A DNA stretch of 12,277 bases from CAYLLT01 sp964591605. Its GTDB lineage: Bacteria; Planctomycetota; Phycisphaerae; UBA1845; PWPN01. The DNA lies in assembly GCA_964591605.1 (NCBI GenBank), contig CAZQEN010000235.1, positions 1 through 12,277 of the forward strand. Direction: 5' to 3'. Within the stretch, counting starts at the first letter, position 1. The number at the start of each line of letters is the position of its first letter. The translations under genes were made by a program, and so were the position numbers. This document shows, piece by piece, positions 5,958-12,277 of the stretch. The notes below the pieces were generated by a model. It did not search any database and had not been told where the DNA came from. It was given only the letters and a program-made list of their open reading frames with translations.

Positions 5958-7994
5958 TCATGGCTTGAGCTCCACCCGCGTGGCGTGGGCCAGGCGGATC
6001 AGGTCGGGGATGTCTGCGTACCGCAGCAGACCGGTGCAGAAGACGGGCGGGGCGTCCTCATACCTGACCGCGGCGTCGAGCAGGGCCTTGAGGCTGCGCT
6101 CCAGGCCGTGCGTGGTGAGCGATTCGGTGCGGCCGGGTTCGAGGGCGGCGAACATGAGGGCGGCCATCGAGGCCATGCGGCCGTGGGCGACGAGGCGGAT
6201 CGAGTTGTTTGGGAGATTCCCGCGGGCCCAGTCAACGACGGCGGAGAGCTGCTCTGCCTGCAGGCCCAGCGGACGGTCGCCGAGCGTGTTGAGCAGGTTG
6301 GACCAGAGGTAGGGGTGGATGTCGAACTGGCCGCACTCGCCGAGGAACAGGAGATCCACCAGCATCACGCGGCGGCCGGACTCCAGTGAGGCCCTGAGGG
6401 GAGCGGGGTCGAGTTTCCCGCGGCCGGCGTCGGCGAGGAGGATGTCAACACCTTTGGAGGGATTTTCCGGTGAGAGGAGTATCACGGGCAGGGTCCAGCG
6501 GCCGGCGACCTTGAGCGTGAAGGCTTCCTGCCGGGCGGCGAAGGCGGCCGGCTGCGTCGCGAGGGCGGCCGGCTGAGTCTGGGCGGGGGGCTTTTTCTCG
6601 CCGAGGCGCAGGAGTCGCTTGAGCTCTTCGCGCAGGTTGGTGCCGGGGGGCGAATTGGGCAGATCCTTCATGAGCCGGCGGGCCAGCGCATGGAAGTCGG
6701 CGTTATCGACCGGATACTCGATCTCCAGCTCCGCCTGCGGACGCACCTCGTCGTCGACGAGGATGTCCTCGTCGCTCCAGGAGGCGTCGGGGGCCAGGTG
6801 CTGATGTACGAACCGGTAGAAGGCCTGGCGGTTGTCCTTGAGGTAGTTATGCGTGCCGGGGTCAGAGTTGATGTGCAGGGCGAAGCGCTCGGGGTGGCCG
6901 TACATCGCGTAGGCGGGGACGATCGGGTCGTAGACCGCGGGTTTCGACCGATCGGCGCGGAAGCAGCACTGGTCCTTGTCGTTGTAGATGAGCAGGGCGG
7001 GGCGGGGGGCGAGCATGGCGGTCAGCCAGGTGTAGTCGGCGACGGCGGACAGGTCGGGCGGGCATTGCTCGTAGTCGCCCATGTCGGGGGGGCTCTCGAT
7101 GCGGGTGGCGACGGAGGTGTAGCCGGCGTTGGGCGCGCAGAGTTTCACGCGGGGGTCGAGGCTGCTGATGATGATGGTCTGCCAGCCGCCGCCCGACATG
7201 CCGGTGACGGCGACGCGCTCGGGATCGGCGTTGGGGTGCTGGAGGAGGACGTCGATGCCGCGCTGCAACTCGAGATACATCACGCTGACGCCGGCCACGC
7301 CGCACAGGTCGAGCCAGGCCTGGTTGTTGTGCTGGTAGCCCGGCCCCTTGAGCTGGCCCATGCCGATCCATTCGAGGGCCAGGACGAGCATCCCTCGTTT
7401 GGCGAGGTTGATGGAACGGGCCTGGACGTAATCGGTGAAGAGGCCGGTGGGCTCGTGGCCGTTGATGTTGAGAATGGCGGGTACTCTGGCGGACAGGTTG
7501 TCGGGTTCATAGAGGAGCCCGCCGACCCACAGGCCGGGGACCACCTGGTAGCGGAGCTTGCGGATGCGGTAGCCCTTGCCGGGCAGGTCCGCCTGCCACT
7601 GAACAGTGGTGGGCTCGGCCCGCCACGGCTGGGGGACGCCGCGGAAGATCACCTCGTCCAGGGTGCGGGTCCGCAGCTCCTGGCTTTTCTTTTCCCACTG
7701 GGCCGAATCGGCGGGGAGCTGGAAGGGGGGCACGCGGGAGAGCAGGTAGGCGCGCAGCTCGGCCTGGGCGGAGCCGGGCGGGAGGATGCCGGGCGGGAGG
7801 ATGCCGGCCGGCAGGGTGGCGGGGACGGCCGGTGCGGTGGCGGGTGCGGCGGGAGCGGATCCGGCGACGGGCGCGGTCGAGGGTGAAGAGGGGGCAGTGG
7901 GAGTGGGGGCGGTGGTGGTCTGCCCTCTGGCAGGCGATAGGGTCGTCAGGCCGACCAGTCCGATCAGCACGGCGCTGCGCGCAAAGCCGAACAT
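5958..7994 (-). CDS. Exported two-domain alpha/beta hydrolase (acetyl-xylan-esterase/dienelactone-hydrolase-like)
   Basis: A 678-residue secreted hydrolase. Residues 1-24 are a signal peptide ending near PARGQ, followed by an Ala/Pro/Thr-rich linker to about 75 that includes LPAGILPPGILPPG. The first alpha/beta hydrolase domain (about 100-400) has the nucleophile elbow GMSGG with Ser267, a likely acid at Asp339 or Asp341 (LIYNDKDQCC) and the catalytic His382 (PGTHNY). It resembles the acetyl xylan esterase/Abhydrolase_7 group. After a TQPAALATQPAA linker (473-484), a second hydrolase-like domain (about 490-678) has VAHGRMAS at its elbow, with Gly605 where the serine should be, so it is probably non-catalytic. 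The start at 7994 is fixed by a GGAGG site and the signal peptide. An in-frame upstream ATG at 8180 is less plausible. Its promoter is visible at 8032-8060. Ester hydrolysis on a polysaccharide or similar substrate is inferred, and the substrate is unknown. Confidence 0.9.
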   Translation of the reverse strand: MFGFARSAVLIGLVGLTTLSPARGQTTTAPTPTAPSSPSTAPVAGSAPAAPATAPAVPATLPAGILPPGILPPGSAQAELRAYLLSRVPPFQLPADSAQWEKKSQELRTRTLDEVIFRGVPQPWRAEPTTVQWQADLPGKGYRIRKLRYQVVPGLWVGGLLYEPDNLSARVPAILNINGHEPTGLFTDYVQARSINLAKRGMLVLALEWIGMGQLKGPGYQHNNQAWLDLCGVAGVSVMYLELQRGIDVLLQHPNADPERVAVTGMSGGGWQTIIISSLDPRVKLCAPNAGYTSVATRIESPPDMGDYEQCPPDLSAVADYTWLTAMLAPRPALLIYNDKDQCCFRADRSKPAVYDPIVPAYAMYGHPERFALHINSDPGTHNYLKDNRQAFYRFVHQHLAPDASWSDEDILVDDEVRPQAELEIEYPVDNADFHALARRLMKDLPNSPPGTNLREELKRLLRLGEKKPPAQTQPAALATQPAAFAARQEAFTLKVAGRWTLPVILLSPENPSKGVDILLADAGRGKLDPAPLRASLESGRRVMLVDLLFLGECGQFDIHPYLWSNLLNTLGDRPLGLQAEQLSAVVDWARGNLPNNSIRLVAHGRMASMAALMFAALEPGRTESLTTHGLERSLKALLDAAVRYEDAPPVFCTGLLRYADIPDLIRLAHATRVELKP
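7776..7805. repeat. 15-bp tandem duplication inside the hydrolase gene
   Basis: GGGCGGGAGGATGCC occurs twice in perfect tandem (7776-7790 and 7791-7805), with a diverged third unit after it. On the coding strand it gives the GILPP repeat of the linker behind the signal peptide. A multiple of three keeps the frame, so copy number could vary harmlessly. Confidence 0.85.
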
Positions 7995-7999
7995 CGTGT

Positions 8000-8004
8000 C
8001 CTCC
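8000..8004 (-). promoter_or_regulatory. Ribosome binding site of the hydrolase gene
   Basis: A perfect GGAGG on the minus strand lies five bases before the ATG at 7994. It supports the signal-peptide start over the in-frame ATG at 8180. Confidence 0.85.
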
Positions 8005-8031
8005 GATTCTGAACTCGCAGTGGCCGCTGCG

Positions 8032-8060
8032 AGGATACGCGATCCGCCGCGGAGAGCCAA
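8032..8060 (-). promoter_or_regulatory. Sigma-70-like promoter of the hydrolase gene
   Basis: On the minus strand TTGGCT (8055-8060), a 17-base spacer and TATCCT (8032-8037) lie about 40 bases before the start codon. Spacing is optimal and the leader would be about 30 bases. No operator-like dyad was noticed. Confidence 0.6.
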
Positions 8061-8092
8061 TCCGGCGCGAATCGGCGGGTGCCGATGGGCGG

Positions 8093-8113
8093 AAAGTCGA
8101 AAGTCGAAAGTCG
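8093..8113. repeat. Three tandem copies of a 7-mer
   Basis: AAAGTCG is repeated three times without interruption, followed by a partial AAA. It is too short and has no spacers, so it is not a CRISPR. It may be a slipped-strand expansion or a small binding array just upstream of the hydrolase promoter. Confidence 0.85.
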
Positions 8114-8300
8114 AAATGATGGCGGCCATGGGGGCGGCCTCCACGGGGATGCAGGGGGTGTCCCTTTGTGAATGAAACACGTCGCGTGCTCCGTGCGGGG
8201 GGCGGGCCGTGGAGCGGGGATGGATGGAACCGCAGAGACGCAGCGCGGGCTATCGCCCGCTACCGAACAAGAGAAGCTGACGCGGAGACGCATCGAAACG

Positions 8301-8322
8301 CAACCCTTTTGCAGTGCAGAGG
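8301..8322. repeat. Dispersed repeat, partial copy 1
   Basis: This copy ends in the 12-mer GCAGTGCAGAGG, which recurs exactly at 8688-8699. Its left part (CAACCCTTTT) only loosely matches the other copies. It lies between a GCAGAGACGCAG-type stretch (8231-8243) and the second copy. Confidence 0.55.
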
Positions 8323-8373
8323 ATTTGAGATCTGAGAATTGAGATTTGAGATGAGGACGGCCGCGGGCAATCT

Positions 8374-8414
8374 CTTGTCAGGAGAACAAGAAGTTGCGCG
8401 CTTCGAGTACAGGG
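8374..8414. repeat. Dispersed repeat, copy 2
   Basis: About 41 bases beginning CTTGTCAGGAGAACAAG and continuing AAGTTGCGCG. It matches the copy at 8658-8699 with scattered differences. It is in the same orientation and about 284 bases from the third copy. Confidence 0.7.
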
Positions 8415-8440
8415 GACAGAAGGCAGGCGACGACATCTGC

Positions 8441-8502
8441 GAAATCTGCGCAATCTGTGGATCCAAATCATTGTCCGCAGATTTCACAGATTGCGCAGAT
8501 TC
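8441..8502. repeat. Large inverted repeat of the ATCTGCG family
   Basis: The left arm GAAATCTGCGCAATCTGTG (8441-8459) pairs with CACAGATTGCGCAGATTC (8485-8502) over 18 bp with one bulged base. The spacer is 25 bases. Similar AATCTGCG/ACAGATT strings are common intergenic elements in planctomycetes and verrucomicrobia, from general knowledge. It could fold as a long hairpin in RNA from either strand. Confidence 0.85.
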
Positions 8503-8627
8503 GAGGCGAGTGCTGCCCGATCAACGACCTCCAGGAAGCCGCAGCCCGGCACCCGAGGCACCTTCATCGCCGCGCCGATGATCGGGTACGTCCGCCGGTG
8601 AAGACTGGGCTCACATTCCATCAGCAT
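8484..8627 (-). pseudogene. Remnant of a GxxExxY-family gene
   Basis: The minus strand encodes about 47 residues ending at a stop: MLMECEPSLHRRTYPIIGAA and then MKVPRVPGCGFLEVVDRAAL, finishing in ASNLRNL. This matches the start of GxxExxY proteins (about 120-130 residues: IIGAAxEVHRxLGxGFLExVYxxAL, then LR). The diagnostic motif survives as GFLEVVD, with Asp in place of the final Tyr. The reading frame stops exactly where the inverted repeat at 8441-8502 begins, so the NLRNL end is encoded by repeat DNA and the C-terminal two thirds are missing. There is no ribosome site. The family's function is not established. I regard this as a decayed fragment, not a working gene. Confidence 0.7.
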
Positions 8628-8657
8628 CCATCTGCGTGCATCGGCGGTTTCAAAAAC

Positions 8658-8699
8658 TTTGTCAGGGAAACAAGGAGTTGCGCGTTTGCAGTGCAGAGG
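8658..8699. repeat. Dispersed repeat, copy 3
   Basis: About 42 bases, TTTGTCAGGGAAACAAG followed by GAGTTGCGCG and ending GCAGTGCAGAGG. It combines the body of copy 2 with the end of copy 1, which suggests that it is closest to the full repeat. It lies just upstream, in the minus sense, of the GxxExxY remnant. Confidence 0.7.
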
Positions 8700-8785
8700 T
8701 CGCAGAGTGGGCCCGGGCCGCGGCCGAAACGGAGGATCGCGACAGCGCGACAGTGCGCAAACACGAAACAGGAGGGGGAGCGAGC

Positions 8786-8844
8786 CTTGACGCACCAGGA
8801 ACGCATTCGCGTTCAAGAGCGGCGAAGCCGCCTGGCGTGTCAAG
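8786..8844. repeat. Predicted three-way-junction structure (nested inverted repeats)
   Basis: An outer stem joins 8786-8799 (CTTGACGCACCAGG) to 8831-8844 (CCTGGCGTGTCAAG). It has CTTGAC/GTCAAG and CCAGG/CCTGG perfectly paired, a G-T and a C-G pair, and one mismatch. Inside are two short hairpins: AACGC-ATTC-GCGTT (8800-8813) and GCGGC-GAA-GCCGC (8819-8831). No coding content was recognised. It may be a repeated element, a structured RNA or an integration-site-like fold. Nothing in the sequence decides which. Confidence 0.6.
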
Positions 8845-9081
8845 GGTCACTGACGTTCGGGGTTCTGAATGGATGCTCTGCCTGTCAGTGGAGGCGATGG
8901 ATCGTCCGGCTTGGGCGTGCTGCAGGGCTGGGCGGAAAACCACCGCAGAGAAGCCGGCGTCTGTCGCGTGGGGCTTGAGTGATGGGCGATGCGGGCGGAC
9001 GGATGGTCAGGACGCGTGGCACTGGATTGGGGGTCTAAAGCCCAACTTGACGGAATTCGTGGAAAAGGACACGCAGAGGGC

Positions 9082-9110
9082 TTGACCGGCACTCCACTTT
9101 GGGGTACACT
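9082..9110 (+). promoter_or_regulatory. Sigma-70-like promoter with no obvious gene
   Basis: TTGACC (9082-9087), a 17-base spacer and TACACT (9105-9110) make a near-consensus promoter facing right. The nearest start codon in that direction is at 9745, more than 600 bases away. It would therefore drive either a very long leader or a non-coding transcript, or be a chance match. Confidence 0.45.
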
Positions 9111-9277
9111 ACCAGTAACAACATCGATGCGACGGCAGGATGGCCGTCCGAGCACCATGAGTCCGGCGGGGGGAGAGAGACGGGGTCGCGTTTGCGTCTT
9201 TCCACTGTCCCTCCCGGCCTGGTGCGCGCAAGCTCATCGCAGCAAACAGGATGCGCTCGGTCGAGCCGGCGATGACC

Positions 9278-9301
9278 GGGTCCCGCACGACGCGGGGACC
9301 C
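9278..9301. repeat. GC-rich hairpin
   Basis: GGGTCCC (9278-9284) pairs with GGGACCC (9295-9301), followed by an inner GC/GC pair beside one bulged base and a 5-base loop. There is no T-run after it on either strand. Confidence 0.5.
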
Positions 9302-9456
9302 CGCGAGCCGCGCCGGGCAGGCGGAATCCACGAAGGCGAGGGGCCGAAAGAGGCGCGTCGGCTCGAACCATCGAAGTCGTCCGGGTTTTCCGGCTCCCTG
9401 CCCGCTGTCAGGACGGTAAAATCGGCGATAGCGGCCGTCCCCACCCGGATCGCGAA

Positions 9457-9474
9457 AAAAAAGTGCGCTTTTTT
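9457..9474. repeat. A-tract/T-tract hairpin
   Basis: AAAAAAG and CTTTTTT are perfect arms around TGCG, set in GC-rich DNA. On the plus strand it resembles the bottom of a terminator but lacks a GC stem. It could be bent DNA or an upstream element for the promoter about 70 bases on. Confidence 0.45.
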
Positions 9475-9522
9475 CACATTTTCTTGGCGCGATTGGGCGG
9501 TTTGTGACACTGATATACCGAC

Positions 9523-9565
9523 GGGCGGAATTGGCTTGAACTTCCGCCCTTGTCTGATCTAAAGT
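9523..9565 (+). promoter_or_regulatory. Promoter with overlapping inverted repeat upstream of the PEP-CTERM gene
   Basis: TTGAAC (9536-9541), an 18-base spacer and TAAAGT (9560-9565) face the gene at 9745, giving a leader of about 170 bases. A perfect 8-bp inverted repeat, GGGCGGAA (9523-9530) and TTCCGCCC (9542-9549), has its loop over the -35 box and its right arm in the spacer. That arrangement is typical of an operator. Promoter activity is inferred. Confidence 0.5.
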
Positions 9566-9732
9566 GGAAGCAGAAGCGGGGCCCCACCCTCCCTTTCTCC
9601 TGCCGCCGACTCCAGAGATCGTCGACATGCTGCGCCCGCGCAACGGAAGGGGCACCGTGAACGGAGTTGAATCATTCTTCCCTGTTCCCGTACTGGGCTC
9701 GTGCTCCCCGAATGGGCACGCATCGCATGTGT

Positions 9733-9737
9733 GGAGG
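9733..9737 (+). promoter_or_regulatory. Ribosome binding site of the PEP-CTERM gene
   Basis: A perfect GGAGG seven bases before the ATG at 9745 selects this start over in-frame ATGs farther upstream, the farthest being 9667. Confidence 0.85.
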
Positions 9738-9744
9738 ACATATC

Positions 9745-10365
9745 ATGAGAATTGGCATGATCTGCTGCATGGCAGGCGCGATTGCCTGGGGGATCACGTC
9801 GCGTTCGCAAGGCGCCATTCTGACCTTCGGATTTGAGGGGGACGTGACGAGTGTGCACGACCCTGTCGGGGTGCTTGACTTCGTCAAGCCGGGGCAGCGG
9901 TTCATCTACACGTTCTCATTCGACACCGAGACGCCGAATGTTCGTCCAGATCAACATCCCACTTCCGCATGGTATGACGGAATCGCAAGTTCCTTGACCG
10001 TAGGCGGGTTCCCGTTCACGAGCGGTGTACCGTTCATCGAGATTTCGACCCCTGGTTTCTTTAATGTGAACTCAGGCATCGACTGGGATCACCCGGACCT
10101 ACTACCGGTGATTCACAGCGTATACGTTCGATTATCGGGGGGGGATGCTGTGCAGACGATAAACCTCCCGACGACACCCTATAACCTTGACCTTTTCGGG
10201 TCGAAAGGATTCTCGGTCAGCTTCGCAGCACCGGGCGGATCCACGGATCAACGCTTATCGATCATTGGTGACCTCGACTCCATGCACTTCGTACCTGAGC
10301 CCATCGCGGCACTCATGCTCGCTCTGGCAAGTCTTGTCGTCAGCGGCAAACGGCGCCTCTGCTGA
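9745..10365 (+). CDS. PEP-CTERM sorting domain-containing exported protein
   Basis: A 206-residue exported protein. Residues 1-23 form a signal peptide (MRIGMICCMAGAIAWG, then cleavage near SQGA). The C-terminus is a complete PEP-CTERM tripartite signal: VPEP at 183-186, a hydrophobic helix IAALMLALASLVVSG, and a basic KRRLC tail. In bacteria with exosortase this tail directs cleavage and transfer to the cell surface, usually alongside exopolysaccharide production. The middle part (about 25-180) is beta-rich and has features of the many small planctomycete PEP-CTERM proteins (AILTFGFEGDVTSV, YTFSFDTETPN), but I recognise no enzyme motif. No exosortase gene lies in this window. The 60-base gap to the next gene on the same strand suggests co-transcription. 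Confidence 0.9.
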   Translation: MRIGMICCMAGAIAWGITSRSQGAILTFGFEGDVTSVHDPVGVLDFVKPGQRFIYTFSFDTETPNVRPDQHPTSAWYDGIASSLTVGGFPFTSGVPFIEISTPGFFNVNSGIDWDHPDLLPVIHSVYVRLSGGDAVQTINLPTTPYNLDLFGSKGFSVSFAAPGGSTDQRLSIIGDLDSMHFVPEPIAALMLALASLVVSGKRRLC

Positions 10366-10425
10366 ATCGTTTTGTCTTGTTCCCGATCGCTTGCTTTGGC
10401 TTTCACCTGTTGAAGGGAATCTGAC

Positions 10426-12277
10426 ATGCTGCACCGACTCACCAGCGTTGCTGTCGGAATCTGCTGTCTGTTTTCGGACCTTCCGCGCGCCTTGGCCGTC
10501 CCTGGATGCCCGGCGGAGCGGACTTGGACAACAACGGAGGATTTCGAGGACATGAACGGCCTCCGGTTTCGGCTCAAGAACCCAAGTGACACGCCTGGGA
10601 CGCTCGAACTGGTTGCGCCACCACTTGTTTACCAGAGCCCACCCTACAGTACAGGTCCAGGACTCTTTCCGTATGTCTCTGTGGCATGTCTCCAGCGCGG
10701 AACAGTCATCCGAATCGACGTTAACGCCACCGGCCCCAGTACAGCCATCGTCGGGCAATACTACTCTGCCCCGGCCGGAAGAAGTCGAAGGCCTTCAAGA
10801 CTGGCTATTGACCACTATGGAAATACATGGGTGGTTACACGTCAGACCGAATCTGGTAGCGAGACGGGCTCTGTGACGCGCATCGCCCTCCTGATTGGCG
10901 GCACCCCTGACGGCGAATACCTCCTGCCCCCCTTTGACTACTGTAGTGTGGGGAACTGGAAGCTTCTCGATCGCGATGATGACGACAGAATCAGAACGTC
11001 CAATGGCCTTGGCCTCACGCTCGGCTGGGATGAGGCGAAAACAGGCGGGAACGACAACGGTGGCGTCTCGCTGGCCGAGGATGAACTGATCTTCAGCTAC
11101 ACACGGATTCCCGGCTACAACAGCGAAATGGGTGGATCGGTTGCAGTCGATGCTCATTCTGATGTGTGGACTGGAGGTTATACCAACACGCGATTCCAGA
11201 AGCTCAGTGGCGCCTTCACGTCAGAAGTCCCTGGCATCGCCAATTATATCGGCTCGTGGTTCAGCAAAGGATGCGGCGGCTACGGCGCGCTGGTGGACTT
11301 CGATGGGATACTCTGGTCGTCCCAATCCGGGGGCTCGTTGATGCGCTTCGACCCGCTCGTGCCCGATCGCGAGGCATGCGTGACCAACGGCAGGTACGGG
11401 CTGGCGCTCGACCCAATCACCGGGAATGTCTGGGCAACCGATGGTCTCAGTCAGGTATGCGAGCTCGATCGCCTGACGGGGCTACCGGTGGTGCTTCAGG
11501 ATACGCAGACCAGCCAGGATGTGCCGCACTGTTTTGCGTACAGCGGCAAAGGCATTGCGGTCAAGGCGCAGCTCGTTACGGACCCGCAGACGCAGGTCGT
11601 CCGCTGCGAAAGTCATGTCTGGATTGGCGGAGGCACCACCGCACACGAAATCACACACCTGGCGCCCAAGCCCGATAGCACAATACGCGACCCGAATGAT
11701 CCCGATCACGTGCAGTATTATCGCGTCGGCGCGATCGCTCTTCCGAGCTTCCTGGGCCGTCAACTGACGGGAGTATCAGTCTCCAGCGATGGGAAGATCT
11801 GGGTAACGGATCGGTATGATGATAGGGTGTGGGTGATCGACCCGGACCCGGCAGATCAGACTCCAGATCCTGTTTACGGTCATCGGATCGGGAAAATCGA
11901 CGCAAGATTCCCCGACGGGATCGACCTCGAACTTGGCGCTGAACCTTACACCTACCCCGACTTCAGCGGCTACGGCAGTCGCATGGCCGCGTTGCACGGC
12001 ACCTGGACGGTGACGCACGACGGCGAGATGAATGGGGCCGAATGGGGCACGGTGTCCTGGAACGCACTGGGCGAACAGGACTGCCCCGCCGACCCGGAGC
12101 CGGGCTACACAAGTTTGCGCGCACTCGTGCGAGCGTCGGACGTGGTGAACGATCTGGACGAACTCCCGTGGCGGCCGATCCAGAACAACGTGCCGTTCTA
12201 TCACGCGAAAGGCCGCTACATCCAGATCAAGGTCGTGTTTGCTGGACGATTGACGTGCGACGGCTACCTGACGCCAA
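10426..12277 (+). CDS. Secreted beta-propeller-like protein, 3' end beyond the window
   Basis: An open frame of 617 codons runs from ATG 10426, preceded by a GAAGGGAA ribosome site, to the window edge without a stop. Residues 1-24 are a signal peptide (SVAVGICCLF, cleavage near RALA). Residues about 80-480 carry blade-like units of the Vgb/NHL type: SRLAIDHYGNTWVVTRQ (124-140), GSVAVDAHSDVWTGG (237-251), GALVDFDGILWSSQSGGSLM (287-306), YGLALDPITGNVWATDG (324-340) and LTGVSVSSDGKIWVTD (447-462). An acidic stretch DRDDDDRI (182-189) followed by TSNGLG looks like a calcium-binding loop. The far C-terminal part (about 515-617) is a different, beta-rich segment ending KGRYIQIKVVF. No catalytic motif was seen. 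It is probably a surface protein, perhaps binding ligand or matrix. Whether it too ends in a PEP-CTERM or dockerin signal cannot be seen. Confidence 0.85.
   Translation, partial: MLHRLTSVAVGICCLFSDLPRALAVPGCPAERTWTTTEDFEDMNGLRFRLKNPSDTPGTLELVAPPLVYQSPPYSTGPGLFPYVSVACLQRGTVIRIDVNATGPSTAIVGQYYSAPAGRSRRPSRLAIDHYGNTWVVTRQTESGSETGSVTRIALLIGGTPDGEYLLPPFDYCSVGNWKLLDRDDDDRIRTSNGLGLTLGWDEAKTGGNDNGGVSLAEDELIFSYTRIPGYNSEMGGSVAVDAHSDVWTGGYTNTRFQKLSGAFTSEVPGIANYIGSWFSKGCGGYGALVDFDGILWSSQSGGSLMRFDPLVPDREACVTNGRYGLALDPITGNVWATDGLSQVCELDRLTGLPVVLQDTQTSQDVPHCFAYSGKGIAVKAQLVTDPQTQVVRCESHVWIGGGTTAHEITHLAPKPDSTIRDPNDPDHVQYYRVGAIALPSFLGRQLTGVSVSSDGKIWVTDRYDDRVWVIDPDPADQTPDPVYGHRIGKIDARFPDGIDLELGAEPYTYPDFSGYGSRMAALHGTWTVTHDGEMNGAEWGTVSWNALGEQDCPADPEPGYTSLRALVRASDVVNDLDELPWRPIQNNVPFYHAKGRYIQIKVVFAGRLTCDGYLTP

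Larger units (their letters stand above)
8845..9744. other. Long intergenic region without a convincing gene
   Basis: Several open frames span this 900-base stretch on both strands, the longest on the minus strand at 9035-9655. Their products are Arg/Pro/Gly-rich, show no domain and have no ribosome site. What can be seen are two promoter-like sites facing right, a GC-rich hairpin, an A/T hairpin, and GC content falling toward the right. It may hold the long leader of the downstream PEP-CTERM gene or decayed DNA. Confidence 0.5.

Noticed and set aside
8093..8113. Three tandem 7-mers as a possible CRISPR or origin iteron array
   Set aside because: Units are only 7 bases with no spacers. No DnaA boxes or replication genes were seen nearby.
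8786..8844. Three-way structure as a tRNA gene
   Set aside because: It is only 59 bases long, with two internal arms, no CCA-type acceptor end, no TTC-arm consensus and no anticodon loop of seven bases.
9455..9475. A/T hairpin as a rho-independent terminator
   Set aside because: The stem has only one G-C pair, and no gene ends just before it on either strand.
8989..9655. Two overlapping opposite-strand frames (172 and 206 codons) in the intergenic region
   Set aside because: No ribosome site, no domain, biased composition, and they mutually exclude each other. Coding is not supported.

Overview
The window looks like chromosomal DNA from a high-GC planctomycete, probably of the Phycisphaerae type. 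That is an inference from several signs. There is a short exported protein with a VPEP plus hydrophobic helix plus KRR tail (a PEP-CTERM sorting signal). Exported proteins carry Thr-Gln-Pro-Ala-Ala linkers. The intergenic DNA contains ATCTGCG- and GCAGAG-type repeats and the remnant of a GxxExxY-family gene. No rRNA, tRNA, CRISPR array, transposase or integrase was seen.

Layout: (1) Positions 23-838, minus strand, hold a MerR-family regulator with a GyrI-like ligand domain. It lies behind a textbook MerR-type promoter (19-bp spacer filled by a dyad), so it is probably autoregulated. (2) Positions 1063-5561, minus strand, form a compact four-gene operon, transcribed in this order: aquaporin/glycerol-facilitator-like channel, exported glycerophosphodiester phosphodiesterase, sn-glycerol-1-phosphate dehydrogenase family enzyme (AraM/EgsA), and GlpT-like organophosphate transporter. 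The last three genes overlap by ATGA. A promoter with a perfect inverted repeat (5689-5726) lies upstream. (3) Positions 5958-7994, minus strand, encode a large exported two-domain alpha/beta hydrolase with an active first domain and a second domain that has lost its nucleophile. (4) Positions 7995-9744 hold no intact gene. The stretch contains three copies of a short dispersed repeat, a 62-bp inverted repeat, a GxxExxY pseudogene, a predicted three-way-junction structure and two promoter-like sites. (5) Positions 9745-12277, plus strand, hold a PEP-CTERM protein followed by a large secreted beta-propeller-like protein that runs off the window. Both seem lower in GC than the first 8 kb.

How the genes fit together: the operon reads as a glycerophosphodiester salvage unit. 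The phosphodiesterase would cut deacylated phospholipid headgroups outside the cytoplasmic membrane, the GlpT-like carrier would import the glycerol phosphate, and the channel would admit glycerol or another small solute. The oxidising step is given to a glycerol-1-phosphate dehydrogenase family enzyme rather than GlpD/GpsA, with no glycerol kinase. This is the most interesting biological point in the window, because that family normally handles the opposite stereoisomer to the one bacterial lipids yield. The hydrolase and the two surface proteins at the right have no visible functional link to the operon.
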